Source of the DNA: Sphingobacterium phlebotomi
GTDB lineage: Bacteria; Bacteroidota; Bacteroidia; Sphingobacteriales; Sphingobacteriaceae
Assembly: GCF_008180195.1 (NCBI RefSeq)
Contig: NZ_VTAV01000003.1
Coordinates: 310,001 to 374,000, forward strand
Length of the DNA: 64,000 nt
Reading direction: 5' to 3'
Position 1 is the stretch's first letter, and every line of letters begins with the position of its first letter. A model generated the notes under the pieces. It saw only the letters and a list, made by a program, of their open reading frames with translations, did not search any database and had not been told where the DNA came from. This document shows positions 7,666 to 16,814 of the stretch, in pieces. Position numbers and translations under genes: made by a program.

Positions 7666-9369
7666 CTATTCCCTGTCATTAAATGCGTCTATGCCGCTTT
7701 GTAAGTAAGCCGAATAGCTGTTTACATTATAGTCCGCACCGCTAGGGGGTATCAATACGTTACCTCCGGTGTCTACGATGACGTATAGCGGCTGCGAGTT
7801 ACTGTTGAATGTCGAAGCCTGAAAATCGCTGTTCTTTGCGCCGATCGTGCGGATGCGTTTGCCCGAGTACTCCGAGACGTATTGCTCCTCCGCAGACAGC
7901 TCAGTCCTGTCGTCCACGAAAAGCTCCACCATCACGAACTCCTCTCGAAGCAGCCCCGCCACCTTTGGATCGGTCCACACGTTGGCCTCCATCTTGCGGC
8001 AGTTTACACAGTTCCAGCCTGTGAAGTCGATCAGCACCGGCTTGCCTAGTTCTTTCGCTGCGGCAAGCCCCTCTTCGTAGTCGTAGTATGGGTCGAAACC
8101 CTTGGGCGTACCTCGCTCGTGGAAGATCTCGTAGTATTTCTTCTGCTTGCCCGAGTTGGATATTCCTGTAGCGGCCGAACCCAAGTTTACCGTAGACAGG
8201 TCGAAGTCCTGTGTCGCCGATGGTGGTAAGAAAGCCGATATCGACTTTAACGGTGCCCCCCACATGCCAGGCACCATGTACACTACGAAGGCGAACACGA
8301 TGATCGCCAGAATGGTCCGCGGAACGGATAGGTGTTGTAGCGGACTGTCATGTGCAAAGCGCAGCTTGCCGATAAGGTACAGTCCCAACAGCCCGAATAT
8401 GGCTATCCAAAGAGCCAGAAAAACTTCTCTGTCCAGCCAGTTCCAGTGGTATGCAAGGTCTACATTGGACAGGAACTTCAATGCTAGCGCTAACTCCAGG
8501 AAACCTAGCACTACCTTGACGCTGTTGAGCCAGCCACCCGACTTGGGCAGGGACTTCAGCATCGAGGGGAAGAAGGCGAACAGCACGAAGGGTATAGCAA
8601 GGGCAATGGAAAACCCCAGCATGCCGATAGCGGGACCTAGCCGCTCACCTTTGGATGCGGCCTCTACCAGTAGCGTACCAATGATTGGTCCGGTACAGGA
8701 GAAAGAGACCAGTGCTAAGCTGAAAGCCATAAAAAACAAGCCCAATAGCCCACCTTTATCCGACTGGGCATCTATCTTATTGACAAAGGAACTTGGCAGA
8801 GTGAGTTCGAAAGCACCGAAGAAGGAGGCTGCGAAGACCACCAGTATTAGAAAGAACAGAAAGTTGAAGATCCCATTGGTAGACAGGGCATTGAGTGCAT
8901 CGGAGCCGAAGGCTATGGTGATGAGCATACCTAGTGCCACGTATATGACGATGATGAACAGCCCATATAGGAGCGCCTGTGATACGCCACTGGCACGGGA
9001 TCCGCCCTTCTTGGTAAAGAAGCTTACGGTAAGCGGTACCATGGGGAATATGCAAGGCATGATGAAGGCTGCGAAGCCGCCGAGCAGTCCGGCAATGAAG
9101 ATCCCCCAGAGAGACTGTTTGCCTTCGGCGCTGGCGTCCACGGGGGCATCGATTACCGTTCCCCCTTCCGCCTCCTCATTTGCCGTTCCATCCTCGAAGA
9201 CCAAATCATCCGGCACCTCCAACAGCGTATCTTCCTCTGCTTCGCCAGAACCGTCCGTAAATTCTAGATCATCAAATGAAATTAAGCTATCTTGCTGTGC
9301 AAATGACGAATTATATAAGGCAAATGTTAAAATTTGTAAGACTACAAAATACTTAAATAATGAACGCAT
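7666..9369 (-). CDS. dsbD: Thiol:disulfide interchange protein DsbD, membrane and thioredoxin domains
   Basis: Inner-membrane electron relay that passes reducing power from cytosolic thioredoxin to envelope thiol proteins. In order: signal peptide (1-24), an acidic linker (about 30-80), an eight-helix DsbD-beta domain with redox cysteines in MPCIFPMVPL (about 103-112) and FSCTGPIIG (about 223-231), and a C-terminal thioredoxin-like gamma domain with CVNC (about 454-457). The N-terminal alpha domain is absent; it is encoded by the next gene upstream. Codons from about 7740 to 9260 look clearly more G+C-rich than both gene ends and the neighbours, and a 416-codon antisense open frame results. 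Function is certain as a family, exact partners unknown. Confidence 0.93.
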   Translation of the reverse strand: MRSLFKYFVVLQILTFALYNSSFAQQDSLISFDDLEFTDGSGEAEEDTLLEVPDDLVFEDGTANEEAEGGTVIDAPVDASAEGKQSLWGIFIAGLLGGFAAFIMPCIFPMVPLTVSFFTKKGGSRASGVSQALLYGLFIIVIYVALGMLITIAFGSDALNALSTNGIFNFLFFLILVVFAASFFGAFELTLPSSFVNKIDAQSDKGGLLGLFFMAFSLALVSFSCTGPIIGTLLVEAASKGERLGPAIGMLGFSIALAIPFVLFAFFPSMLKSLPKSGGWLNSVKVVLGFLELALALKFLSNVDLAYHWNWLDREVFLALWIAIFGLLGLYLIGKLRFAHDSPLQHLSVPRTILAIIVFAFVVYMVPGMWGAPLKSISAFLPPSATQDFDLSTVNLGSAATGISNSGKQKKYYEIFHERGTPKGFDPYYDYEEGLAAAKELGKPVLIDFTGWNCVNCRKMEANVWTDPKVAGLLREEFVMVELFVDDRTELSAEEQYVSEYSGKRIRTIGAKNSDFQASTFNSNSQPLYVIVDTGGNVLIPPSGADYNVNSYSAYLQSGIDAFNDRE

Positions 9370-9391
9370 TGCTTATTTAGATAAATCGCTA

Positions 9392-9423
9392 AAATAAAAA
9401 AAAGGCAGTAAACTTACCGCCTT
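9392..9423 (-). terminator. Rho-independent terminator or attenuator between the two dsbD-type genes
   Basis: Read on the minus strand, AAGGCGGTAA pairs with TTACTGCCTT (9402-9423; one G-U pair) and runs into about eight T residues. It lies after the DsbD-alpha-like gene and before dsbD, so it may cut or lower readthrough into dsbD. Confidence 0.65.
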
Positions 9424-9446
9424 ATCATTTTTTATATTCGTAAATA

Positions 9447-9896
9447 CTACTTAATTGTGACGTTAAAAACGTGTTCGTCCGGAGGTAAACATCTTTCAGC
9501 GTCACAAGCCATAAATTCAACCGTTCCTTTTACAGTGGTTTGGCCTTTGTTTAATTTTACTTTCTGCTGGAAGGTAACCTCTTTTGAATAATACGGAACA
9601 TTCATATCAAAAGCTTTCTCAAATTTCGACTGCGGTGCAGGAGCTGCAACCTTGCCGTTCGGGCTATAATCTTTAGATGGTGTGAATGCAAAGGACGTGG
9701 CAATTGGTCCACCGTCGGGGACATTCAATCCATATATATGCCAGCCGTTATCAATAGTGGCTTTAATAAATACAACAGCTTCTTTGTCATTTAATTTTTT
9801 AGATGCAACGCTCCATTTTACAGGGTTGTATATTTGGGCTACTGCACCAGCCATGGTAAATAACACGGCAATAATTAATAAACTTACTTTCTTCAT
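9447..9896 (-). CDS. Stand-alone DsbD N-terminal (alpha) domain protein, secreted
   Basis: A 149-residue exported protein: signal peptide about 1-20 (cut near AVAQ), then a single immunoglobulin-like DsbD-alpha fold. The pair C131-x4-C136 in the segment FMACDAERCLPPDEHVF near the C-terminus matches the redox cysteines of nDsbD. In E. coli this domain is the first part of DsbD and carries electrons from the membrane domain to DsbC and CcmG; here it is a separate protein encoded just upstream of the membrane and gamma domains. It has its own promoter-like box and is followed by a terminator-like hairpin. Confidence 0.82.
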   Translation of the reverse strand: MKKVSLLIIAVLFTMAGAVAQIYNPVKWSVASKKLNDKEAVVFIKATIDNGWHIYGLNVPDGGPIATSFAFTPSKDYSPNGKVAAPAPQSKFEKAFDMNVPYYSKEVTFQQKVKLNKGQTTVKGTVEFMACDAERCLPPDEHVFNVTIK

Positions 9897-9987
9897 TCTA
9901 ATAAATTATTTTATTGCTAGATTCTCTACATGAGACTATTTCAATCTTGTAAGGTTTAATTTTACCCAACGCGGAAAAAATTATTTC

Positions 9988-10018
9988 CAAAGTTAGGTAG
10001 TGTATAAGTGATATACAA
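9988..10018 (-). promoter_or_regulatory. Promoter of the DsbD-alpha-like gene
   Basis: On the minus strand TTG (10018-10016), a 20-nt spacer, then TAACTTTG (9995-9988), a perfect TAnnTTTG. The predicted transcript would carry a leader of about 85 nt. Confidence 0.55.
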
Positions 10019-10086
10019 GTAAATTATATGTTATAATGGATTATATGTCGTAAGTGTCCTTGTTTTACAGATGACAAATTTAGCGG

Positions 10087-10881
10087 CTATAGCTTAAAAC
10101 TAATCTCTTTGAGATCAAATAATCGTTCTTGGTCATTGATTAATATTTTTAATTTGCCATCGCCTTCTACGCCTTGTATAATGCCTGAAAATGTTTCTCC
10201 TTCAATTTCATAATATGCGGGTATCTCCTTTCTAAACAGACAATCATTGTAAGCATCCAATAGCTGCTGTGTGTCTTGCAAATCAATGCTTTCATAGAGT
10301 TCCATTATTGTTGAAAGAAGCGATAGTCCATATTCTTCAAGGGACTGCGGCGGTGTAGTCGGTTCTTCGATGTAAAGGGAAGTCGCTTTGTCCTGTATCG
10401 CTGTCGGAAAGGCTTGTTGTTTAATGTTTATACCAATACCAACTACACTTGAACGGACATGATATCCAGCTAATTGGTTTTCGATTAATACGCCACCTAA
10501 TTTCTTTCCATTGGCATAGATGTCATTAGGCCATTTAATCTGTACATGCGGAAGTATTGTAGCTGCCCAACGTTGGATACCCAAACAAATTAGCATATTT
10601 AAATTAAACGATTGGTGTACGGAGAAGTCTTTTGGATACAGGGTTAAACTGATGGCTAATGTTTCGGAAGGCTTGCTAAGCCAGGAGTTTCCCCGTTGAC
10701 CTTTTCCCTTCACTTGGTGGATTGCCATAATGGCAGTTGCCTCGGGAAGTGGCTTAATATTTGACAAAAGTTCTTTTAAATAATCATTGGTAGACGTTAC
10801 TTCTTCCAATACAATTAAATTTTGTCTAAGGTAAAGTCGGGAAAATGTATTATTTTGCAAAGGAAAAATATTTAAACACAT
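10087..10881 (-). CDS. birA: Biotin--[acetyl-CoA-carboxylase] ligase
   Basis: Activates biotin to biotinyl-AMP and attaches it to the carboxyl-carrier lysine. 264 residues with no N-terminal DNA-binding domain, so a monofunctional ligase rather than an E. coli-type repressor. Near the N-terminus is VTSTNDYLKE; the catalytic loop is KGKGQRGNSWLS (about 59-70, equivalent to GRGRxGR), followed by KWPNDIY (about 119-125) and KLGGVLIE (about 129-136). The C-terminal SH3-like domain closes the protein. It is divergent from rsfS, with only 28 bp between the two start codons. Confidence 0.93.
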   Translation of the reverse strand: MCLNIFPLQNNTFSRLYLRQNLIVLEEVTSTNDYLKELLSNIKPLPEATAIMAIHQVKGKGQRGNSWLSKPSETLAISLTLYPKDFSVHQSFNLNMLICLGIQRWAATILPHVQIKWPNDIYANGKKLGGVLIENQLAGYHVRSSVVGIGINIKQQAFPTAIQDKATSLYIEEPTTPPQSLEEYGLSLLSTIMELYESIDLQDTQQLLDAYNDCLFRKEIPAYYEIEGETFSGIIQGVEGDGKLKILINDQERLFDLKEISFKL

Positions 10882-10909
10882 AAATATCGTTCAAAACTAA
10901 CATTTTTTA

Positions 10910-11284
10910 ATGAATAAAGATACAAAAAAGGATTTGTCGGGTAGACTTGCGGAAGTGGTAGTACACGGCATGCAAGAGAAAAAGGGCAATGATATTGTGC
11001 GGATGGATATGAGGAACGTTAATGCCACCTTATCCGATTATTTCGTTATCTGTCACGCGGATTCTGCAACTCAAATCAATGCCATAGCGAATAGTGTAGA
11101 AGAAGAAGTTTATAAAGCTTTTGGGCAGGAACCGTGGCGGAAAGAAGGTCATAACAATGGTGAATGGATCCTGTTAGATTTTGTAGATGTCGTTGTTCAT
11201 ATCTTTAAAACAGAAAAAAGAAGCCATTATGGCATAGAAGATTTGTGGGGTGACGCTCATGTCGAGACGTACCAAAGCGCGTAA
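10910..11284 (+). CDS. rsfS: Ribosomal silencing factor RsfS
   Basis: Binds the large ribosomal subunit at uL14 and blocks subunit joining when nutrients fall. 124 residues, the family's usual size. The core includes LSDYFVICHADSATQINAIA (about 36-55), EPWRKEGHNNGEWILLDF and VVVHIFKTEKRSHYGIEDLW, the conserved RsfS/Iojap signature. ftsH starts 39 bp downstream on the same strand, an arrangement that suggests a shared transcript. Confidence 0.95.
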   Translation: MNKDTKKDLSGRLAEVVVHGMQEKKGNDIVRMDMRNVNATLSDYFVICHADSATQINAIANSVEEEVYKAFGQEPWRKEGHNNGEWILLDFVDVVVHIFKTEKRSHYGIEDLWGDAHVETYQSA

Positions 11285-11323
11285 AGATTTAGAAAGTAAG
11301 AGAAATAGATATAATAGATTGTA

Positions 11324-13381
11324 ATGAAGAAAATTCCAAGTAAAAAAGTAACTCCTGTTCCACCCAAATTTAACATGATGTGGTTATGGATATTGATTAT
11401 CCTCGGGTTCTTTGGACTGCAGTACTTTTTTAGTAGTGATAAAACCGAAGAGATTACCTATCAGAAATTTAAGGAAGAGATATTATTGACGGGTGATGTT
11501 GACAAGCTTGTAGCCTTTAAGAGTAATGATCTGGTTGAGGTTGAGGTATACATTAAGAAAGATAAACTTAAGGAAGACAAGTATAAAGACGTAGCTCCTA
11601 GTCCGAATGCACTATTGTTGGCTCCTGACATGGGGCCCCAATATAGGTTTAAGGTACTTCCTGAAGTGGAATTTAGTAAAGAACTGAAAGACTTACAAGC
11701 GGGATTACCAGAAGGTCAACAGCGTATTGAACCTCAATATGAAAATAGATCTAATCCATGGGCCGGTTGGTTCGTCTCGTTTATGCTTCCGTTATTAATC
11801 ATTGTTGCGATATGGATGTTGTTAATGCGTCGTATGGGAGGTGGTGCCGGTGCCGGTGGTGGTGCAATTTTCAATATCGGAAAATCTAAAGCTCAACTTT
11901 TTGATAAAGAATCTCAGATAAACATCACTTTCAACGACGTTGCCGGCTTGGAAGAAGCGAAGACGGAGGTCATGGAAATTGTGGATTTTTTGAAAAATCC
12001 AAAAAAATATACCGATTTAGGTGGTAAAATTCCAAAGGGCGCCTTGCTTGTTGGTCCTCCAGGTACTGGTAAAACATTGTTGGCAAAAGCTGTGGCTGGA
12101 GAGGCTCAAGTACCCTTCTTTTCCTTGTCGGGATCGGACTTTGTGGAAATGTTTGTGGGCGTTGGCGCCTCTCGTGTACGAGATTTGTTCAAACAAGCCA
12201 AAGAAAAGGCACCTTGTATTATATTTATCGACGAGATTGATGCGATTGGACGTGCCCGTGGTAAAAACTCTGTTATGGGTGGAAATGACGAACGTGAAAA
12301 TACACTGAACCAACTATTGGTGGAGATGGATGGTTTCGGTACGAACTTAGGAGTCATTCTCTTGGCAGCTACCAACCGTTTAGATGTATTAGATCAAGCG
12401 TTGTTGCGCCCTGGTCGATTTGACAGACAGATTTCTATTGATAAACCGGATTTGATCGGACGTGAGCAGATATTTAATGTGCATTTAAAACCATTGAAAC
12501 TTTCGGAGGAAGTGGATGCGAAAAAGCTTTCGGCGCAAACACCGGGTTTTGCGGGGGCAGAGATTGCTAACGTGTGTAACGAAGCAGCTTTGATTGCGGC
12601 AAGGAAAAATAAGCAATCTATCTCCATGCAAGATTTTCAAGATGCAATCGATAGGGTCATCGGTGGCTTGGAGAAGAAAAATAAAATTATCTCTCCAGAG
12701 GAAAAGAAAATTGTGGCTTATCATGAAGCTGGACACGCAATTACAGGTTGGTTCTTGGAATTTGCTGACCCCTTGGTTAAGGTTTCTATCGTTCCGCGTG
12801 GTGTGGCAGCGCTGGGTTATGCGCAGTACTTGCCGAAAGAACAGTTTTTATATACTACGGAGCAACTGCTGGATAGTATGTGTATGACGATGGGAGGGCG
12901 TGTCGCGGAAGATATTACTTTCGGTCGTATAAGCACGGGCGCACAAAATGATTTGGAAAGAATCACAAAACTAGCTTATGCAATGACGGCTGTGTATGGT
13001 ATGAATGATAAAGTGGGCAATGTATCTTTCCGTGATAGTTCCGGAGAAACCCAGTTCCACAAGCCCTATTCTGACCAAACAGCAGAGTTAATCGATCAGG
13101 AAGTGAGAAACTTAATTACCGCGGTGTATGACAGAACTAAGCAGCTTCTATTGGACAAGCAGGACGGTCTGATTAAAATCGCGGAGAAGTTGTTAGAAAA
13201 GGAAATCCTGTTTCAAAGTGATTTGGAAGAAATTTTGGGCAAACGTCCGTTTGAAAACCGTACAACATATGATGAATTTGTAAACGGTGGGGCAGATGGC
13301 GGAGGTGTTCCACAAACTGATTTACCATTGAAACTCCCACAGGACGAGAGTAAAAATAACGATACAAAGTCGGAAGAGTAG
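11324..13381 (+). CDS. ftsH: ATP-dependent zinc metalloprotease FtsH
   Basis: Membrane-anchored AAA protease that degrades misfolded membrane proteins and short-lived regulators. 685 residues: TM1 near 19-36, a periplasmic FtsH-ext domain, TM2 near 146-168 followed by a glycine-rich linker, the AAA domain with Walker A GPPGTGKT (about 244-251), Walker [10 protein letters not shown] and the arginine-finger region RPGRFDRQ, then the M41 peptidase domain with zinc motif H467-E468-A-G-H471. The C-terminal tail is low-complexity and acidic. Confidence 0.97.
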   Translation: MKKIPSKKVTPVPPKFNMMWLWILIILGFFGLQYFFSSDKTEEITYQKFKEEILLTGDVDKLVAFKSNDLVEVEVYIKKDKLKEDKYKDVAPSPNALLLAPDMGPQYRFKVLPEVEFSKELKDLQAGLPEGQQRIEPQYENRSNPWAGWFVSFMLPLLIIVAIWMLLMRRMGGGAGAGGGAIFNIGKSKAQLFDKESQINITFNDVAGLEEAKTEVMEIVDFLKNPKKYTDLGGKIPKGALLVGPPGTGKTLLAKAVAGEAQVPFFSLSGSDFVEMFVGVGASRVRDLFKQAKEKAPCIIFIDEIDAIGRARGKNSVMGGNDERENTLNQLLVEMDGFGTNLGVILLAATNRLDVLDQALLRPGRFDRQISIDKPDLIGREQIFNVHLKPLKLSEEVDAKKLSAQTPGFAGAEIANVCNEAALIAARKNKQSISMQDFQDAIDRVIGGLEKKNKIISPEEKKIVAYHEAGHAITGWFLEFADPLVKVSIVPRGVAALGYAQYLPKEQFLYTTEQLLDSMCMTMGGRVAEDITFGRISTGAQNDLERITKLAYAMTAVYGMNDKVGNVSFRDSSGETQFHKPYSDQTAELIDQEVRNLITAVYDRTKQLLLDKQDGLIKIAEKLLEKEILFQSDLEEILGKRPFENRTTYDEFVNGGADGGGVPQTDLPLKLPQDESKNNDTKSEE

Positions 13382-13422
13382 AGGATACCTCTTTCCTTTG
13401 GAGAGGGGGTAGGGAGAGGAAT

Positions 13423-14070
13423 ATGAACATTCGAAATACGACGGCTAAAGAGCGGATGCTAAAAAAGATTCGTCAAGCTTTGCTACAGAAGCGAGATAAT
13501 CCACATAGCGACTTTGAGGATTCTCCGCTATATAAAGATGAGGAAGAACCTTTAGATGTCACCTTTGCACGGGAGTTTACGCAAGTTGAAGGTAATTTTG
13601 TGTATTGCGATGGTGAAATTTCGCTTATCGAAAACTTGATACTTTTAGCAGAGAAGCTGCAGATAAAAAAAATTTTAGCCTGGGAGCCTGAAATACAAAA
13701 AATGTTAGGACAATATGGTTTCCCGATTTATACGACCGATCAACAATTGGATACCGCAGATGCAGGAATTACAACTTGTGAAGCGCTTATTGCACGCAAC
13801 GGAAGTATTGTGTTGTCCAACGGAAACGAGGCTGGTCGCCGACTGAGTATTTATCCACCCATTCATATCGTGGTGGCTAAAGCCTCCCAATTGGTTATGG
13901 ATATTAAACATGGATTACAGCGGGTGAACGAAAAATATGGAGATAAACTCCCTTCTATGATTTCAACGATTACCGGACCTAGCCGAACAGTAGACATCGA
14001 GAGAATGTTGGTGGTAGGCGCACATGGACCCAAAGAACTATACGTCTTTTTGATAGAAGACAGATTTTAA
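13423..14070 (+). CDS. LUD-domain protein (LutC/YkgG family)
   Basis: A 215-residue protein of the LUD (lactate utilisation) family, whose LutC member acts with the iron-sulfur proteins LutA and LutB in L-lactate oxidation. Family features seen: the C-terminal half with ITTCEALIARNGSIVLS (about 122-138), PPIHIVVAKASQLV (about 146-159) and ITGPSRTVDIERMLVVGAHG (about 187-206). No lutA or lutB genes are adjacent; the neighbours are ftsH and a rhomboid protease. In Bacteroidota a stand-alone copy is common and its role is unclear. Confidence 0.82.
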   Translation: MNIRNTTAKERMLKKIRQALLQKRDNPHSDFEDSPLYKDEEEPLDVTFAREFTQVEGNFVYCDGEISLIENLILLAEKLQIKKILAWEPEIQKMLGQYGFPIYTTDQQLDTADAGITTCEALIARNGSIVLSNGNEAGRRLSIYPPIHIVVAKASQLVMDIKHGLQRVNEKYGDKLPSMISTITGPSRTVDIERMLVVGAHGPKELYVFLIEDRF

Positions 14071-14083
14071 TCTATACACTTTT

Positions 14084-14713
14084 ATGTTATACTACCTTTA
14101 TGCCACTCCCGTTGCTTCCGTGATTTTTGTCTTGACAATAGCGTTGAGTTTGTATGTTTTTTCCAATCCGCAATGGTATACAAAGTTAATGCTCCATCCT
14201 TATACGTTGCATAGAGATAAGTCAAAATGGTACATGGTTTTTACGAGTGGTTTAATCCATAAAGATTGGATGCATCTTATTTTCAATATGATGACTTTCT
14301 ATTACTTTGGGTTCGGTCTGGAGAATATGTTTGTCCAATTTAGTGGAGCATTGGGGCATATGCTTTTTGCCGGACTTTATGTTGTCAGTTTGATTCTTAG
14401 CGATATACCTACATTGATTCGGCAGAAAAACAATCCTGGTTATTATAGCTTAGGAGCCTCGGGCGCTATTTGTGCTGTTCTCTTTAGCTTTATTATGTTT
14501 CAGCCGAAAGCGATGCTTGGACTCTTTATGGTTATTCCAATCCCCGCTTATTTGTTTGCATTCCTTTTTTTAGGATATTGTATCTGGGCATCTAAAAAGG
14601 CATATGATAATATCAATCACGATGCCCATTTATTCGGTGCGCTTGCTGGTATAGGGCTGACAATATTACTGTACCCGTGGTCTATTGGCCATTTGATTGA
14701 GCAGTTTTTTTGA
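14084..14713 (+). CDS. Rhomboid-family intramembrane serine protease
   Basis: Six-helix membrane protease of 209 residues that would cut transmembrane substrates inside the bilayer. The catalytic dyad is visible as S126 in GASGA (124-128) and H182 in HDAHLFGAL (179-187). Conserved HLIFNM (64-69) provides the oxyanion-stabilising His and Asn region in helix 2. It starts 13 bp after the LUD gene and is probably co-transcribed. The substrate is unknown. The region between helices 3 and 4 carries an extra charged loop (RQKNNPG). Confidence 0.9.
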   Translation: MLYYLYATPVASVIFVLTIALSLYVFSNPQWYTKLMLHPYTLHRDKSKWYMVFTSGLIHKDWMHLIFNMMTFYYFGFGLENMFVQFSGALGHMLFAGLYVVSLILSDIPTLIRQKNNPGYYSLGASGAICAVLFSFIMFQPKAMLGLFMVIPIPAYLFAFLFLGYCIWASKKAYDNINHDAHLFGALAGIGLTILLYPWSIGHLIEQFF

Positions 14714-14718
14714 TCCCC

Positions 14719-16257
14719 TCACCCCGCCCAATTCTCTCGATCCAAACTTCTGAAATGAATAGCCTCTGCTAAATGTTTATTTTCAATTTGTTCTGAGCTA
14801 TCCATATCGGCTATGGTGCGCGATACTTTTAATATGCGATCATACGCTCGCGCAGAAAGTCCGAGACGTTCCATTGCTGTTTGTAAAAGTTGTTTGCCCG
14901 AACTACTGATTTGACATACTTGGCGTACGGTGCGTGTGTTCATTTGGGCGTTGTTGTGAATATTGGGGAAATCTGCAAAGCGCTTTTCTTGAATTTTACG
15001 CACCTGTATAACCCTTTCTCGGATAACTTCGCTTTTCTCGGTATTTCTTGTGCCGGAAAGTTCGTTGAATTCAACAGGCGTCACTTCGACATGTAAATCT
15101 ATGCGGTCTAACAGCGGGCCGGTAATTCTGCTAAGATAATGGTGTACAGCGGCACTTCCGCAGATGCATTCTTTTTCCGGATGATTATAGTATCCACATG
15201 GGCAAGGGTTCATTGCAGCAATCAACATAAAACTCGCCGGGTAATCAACGGAAAACTTGGCACGTGAAATCGTAATATTTCGGGATTCTAGGGGCTGTCG
15301 CATCACTTCTAGGACAGATCTTTTAAATTCCGGAAGTTCATCCAAAAACAATACACCATGATGGGCAAGTGAAATTTCTCCCGGTTGTGGAGAGGAGCCA
15401 CCACCAACGAGAGCGACATCAGAGATTGTATGGTGCGGAGCTCGGAAAGGACGAACTGTCATGAGGGAAGAGAGGGCATGAAGTTGACCCGAAACGGAAT
15501 GGATTTTGGTGGTTTCCAGCGATTCATCTAAATGAAGCGGAGGGAGAATAGTGGGGAGGCGTTTCGCAAGCATCGTCTTACCTGCACCGGGTGGACCGAT
15601 TAGAATGACATTGTGCCCTCCCGCAGCTGCGATTTCTAAAGCCCTTTTTATATTTTCCTGCCCTTTGACATCGGCGAAATCGACATCATAGTTATTTATA
15701 TGATGTAGAAATTCCTCTTCAATGTCAATTCGAACCCGTTTTAGTTTTTGTTGTTCATTAAAAAAATGAATGACATCTTGCAAGTTGTTCGCAGCCAATA
15801 CTTCCAAACCTTGAACAACCGCAGCTTCCCGCGCATTAGCTGTTGGCAGAATAACACCTTTGAGTCCATCTTGTTTGGCTTGCAAGGCCACAGAAAGAGT
15901 CCCTTTTATGGGTTGAATATCACCATCTAGCGATAATTCTCCCAACATCATATACTCCGTTAACGATGTTCCCTGTACTTGGCCTGATGCAGCCAAAATG
16001 CCTAGTGCAATAGATAAATCGTAGGCGGAACCTTCTTTGCGAATATCTGCCGGAGCCAAGTTGACGACTATTTTTTGACGAGGCATGCGATATCCTGCGG
16101 TCGTAATGGCACTTTCAATACGATGCAAGCTCTCTTTGATAGCACTATCCGGTAATCCAACAATGTAATAATGTATTCCAGGACAAACAAGTGTTTCTAC
16201 AGTAACAGTAGTTGCATTTATGCCGTATACGGCACTGCTAAAAGTTTTGACGAGCAT
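14719..16257 (-). CDS. YifB/ComM-family Mg-chelatase-like AAA+ ATPase
   Basis: 512-residue hexameric AAA+ protein; the characterised relative ComM is a helicase that promotes branch migration during natural transformation. Order: N-terminal ChlI-type domain (about 1-170, with LAPADIRKEGSAYDLSIALG), AAA+ core with Walker A GPPGAGKTMLAKR near residue 220, HHTISDVALVGGG, Walker B LFLDELPEF, a Cys cluster NPCPCGYYNHPEKECICG typical of the family, and a C-terminal helical domain with ARAYDRILKVSRTIADM. It is convergent with the rhomboid gene with only 5 bp between stops. Confidence 0.93.
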   Translation of the reverse strand: MLVKTFSSAVYGINATTVTVETLVCPGIHYYIVGLPDSAIKESLHRIESAITTAGYRMPRQKIVVNLAPADIRKEGSAYDLSIALGILAASGQVQGTSLTEYMMLGELSLDGDIQPIKGTLSVALQAKQDGLKGVILPTANAREAAVVQGLEVLAANNLQDVIHFFNEQQKLKRVRIDIEEEFLHHINNYDVDFADVKGQENIKRALEIAAAGGHNVILIGPPGAGKTMLAKRLPTILPPLHLDESLETTKIHSVSGQLHALSSLMTVRPFRAPHHTISDVALVGGGSSPQPGEISLAHHGVLFLDELPEFKRSVLEVMRQPLESRNITISRAKFSVDYPASFMLIAAMNPCPCGYYNHPEKECICGSAAVHHYLSRITGPLLDRIDLHVEVTPVEFNELSGTRNTEKSEVIRERVIQVRKIQEKRFADFPNIHNNAQMNTRTVRQVCQISSSGKQLLQTAMERLGLSARAYDRILKVSRTIADMDSSEQIENKHLAEAIHFRSLDRENWAG

Positions 16258-16486
16258 AGCTATATGTTAAAATGGTTACTTAAAAATAGACAAAAAAATC
16301 GATACAACATAAAATGGTCGGAAATATGTTACTTTTTAGCAAGATTTTTGTTTTCTTTTTTGAAAGAAAGCTGAAGCCCAAAATACTTTTGTATTTTTAA
16401 AACGATTACGAAGATTATTTGTTTATTGTATAACTTAGATTAATCTTCAACCCGGTAAATGGAGAATTATTTAAAAGACAAGAAAT

Positions 16487-16756
16487 ATGAATGAGAACAG
16501 TAAAATAGTAACTGCGTTATTAGCAGGATTAGCGGCGGGAGCAGTCGTAGGATTATTGTTTGCCCCTGATAAAGGATCAGAAACAAGGGATAAGATAAAT
16601 GAGTCATTGTCTGATTTGGGCGATGCCATCAAAGAGCGTGCAGAAGAACAGTTTGGCCAGCTAAGTGAGCTTAAGGATAAATTAATAGGTTTAGTGAAGT
16701 CGAAAGTGTCTGAAGTTGAAACTATCGTCGATGACGAAATAGAAGAACACGCCTAA
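16487..16756 (+). CDS. YtxH-domain small membrane protein
   Basis: 89 residues. One N-terminal transmembrane or amphipathic segment ALLAGLAAGAVVGLLFAP (about 9-26) is followed by the YtxH signature DKGSETRDKINE and a charged helical tail likely to form a coiled coil. YtxH proteins are associated with general or envelope stress but have no defined biochemical role. It heads a three-gene set with a membrane protein and an unknown basic protein. A strong hairpin separates it from the second gene. Confidence 0.85.
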   Translation: MNENSKIVTALLAGLAAGAVVGLLFAPDKGSETRDKINESLSDLGDAIKERAEEQFGQLSELKDKLIGLVKSKVSEVETIVDDEIEEHA

Positions 16757-16764
16757 CATAATAC

Positions 16765-16794
16765 AGTGGAGACGCAACATCTTGCATCTCCACT
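16765..16794 (+). other. Intercistronic hairpin after the YtxH gene
   Basis: AGTGGAGA (16765-16772) pairs with TCTCCACT (16787-16794), and inside GCAA pairs with TTGC around a CATC loop, with one mismatch. No T-run follows, so it more likely sets differential mRNA stability or processing between ytxH and the downstream genes than terminates transcription. Confidence 0.6.
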
Positions 16795-16814
16795 AATATA
16801 CTGTAATAAAATAG

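Noticed and set aside
8147..9397. 416-codon open frame antisense to dsbD
   Set aside because: It is the mirror of the GC-rich part of dsbD; its translation has low complexity (many S, P, A) and no family motif, while dsbD itself is clearly a real gene.
13384..13420. Imperfect hairpin/REP-like sequence between ftsH and the LUD gene (CCTCTTTCC...GGAGAGGGGG)
   Set aside because: It resembles purine-rich repeats of Bacteroidota intergenic regions, but only one copy is clear here and pairing is asymmetric; not enough to call.
16171..16374. Open frame between yifB and the YtxH gene, including a 36-residue version from 16265
   Set aside because: It overlaps the 5' end of yifB on the other strand, has a Lys/Phe/Asn composition expected of AT-rich spacer, and shows no motif or operon link.
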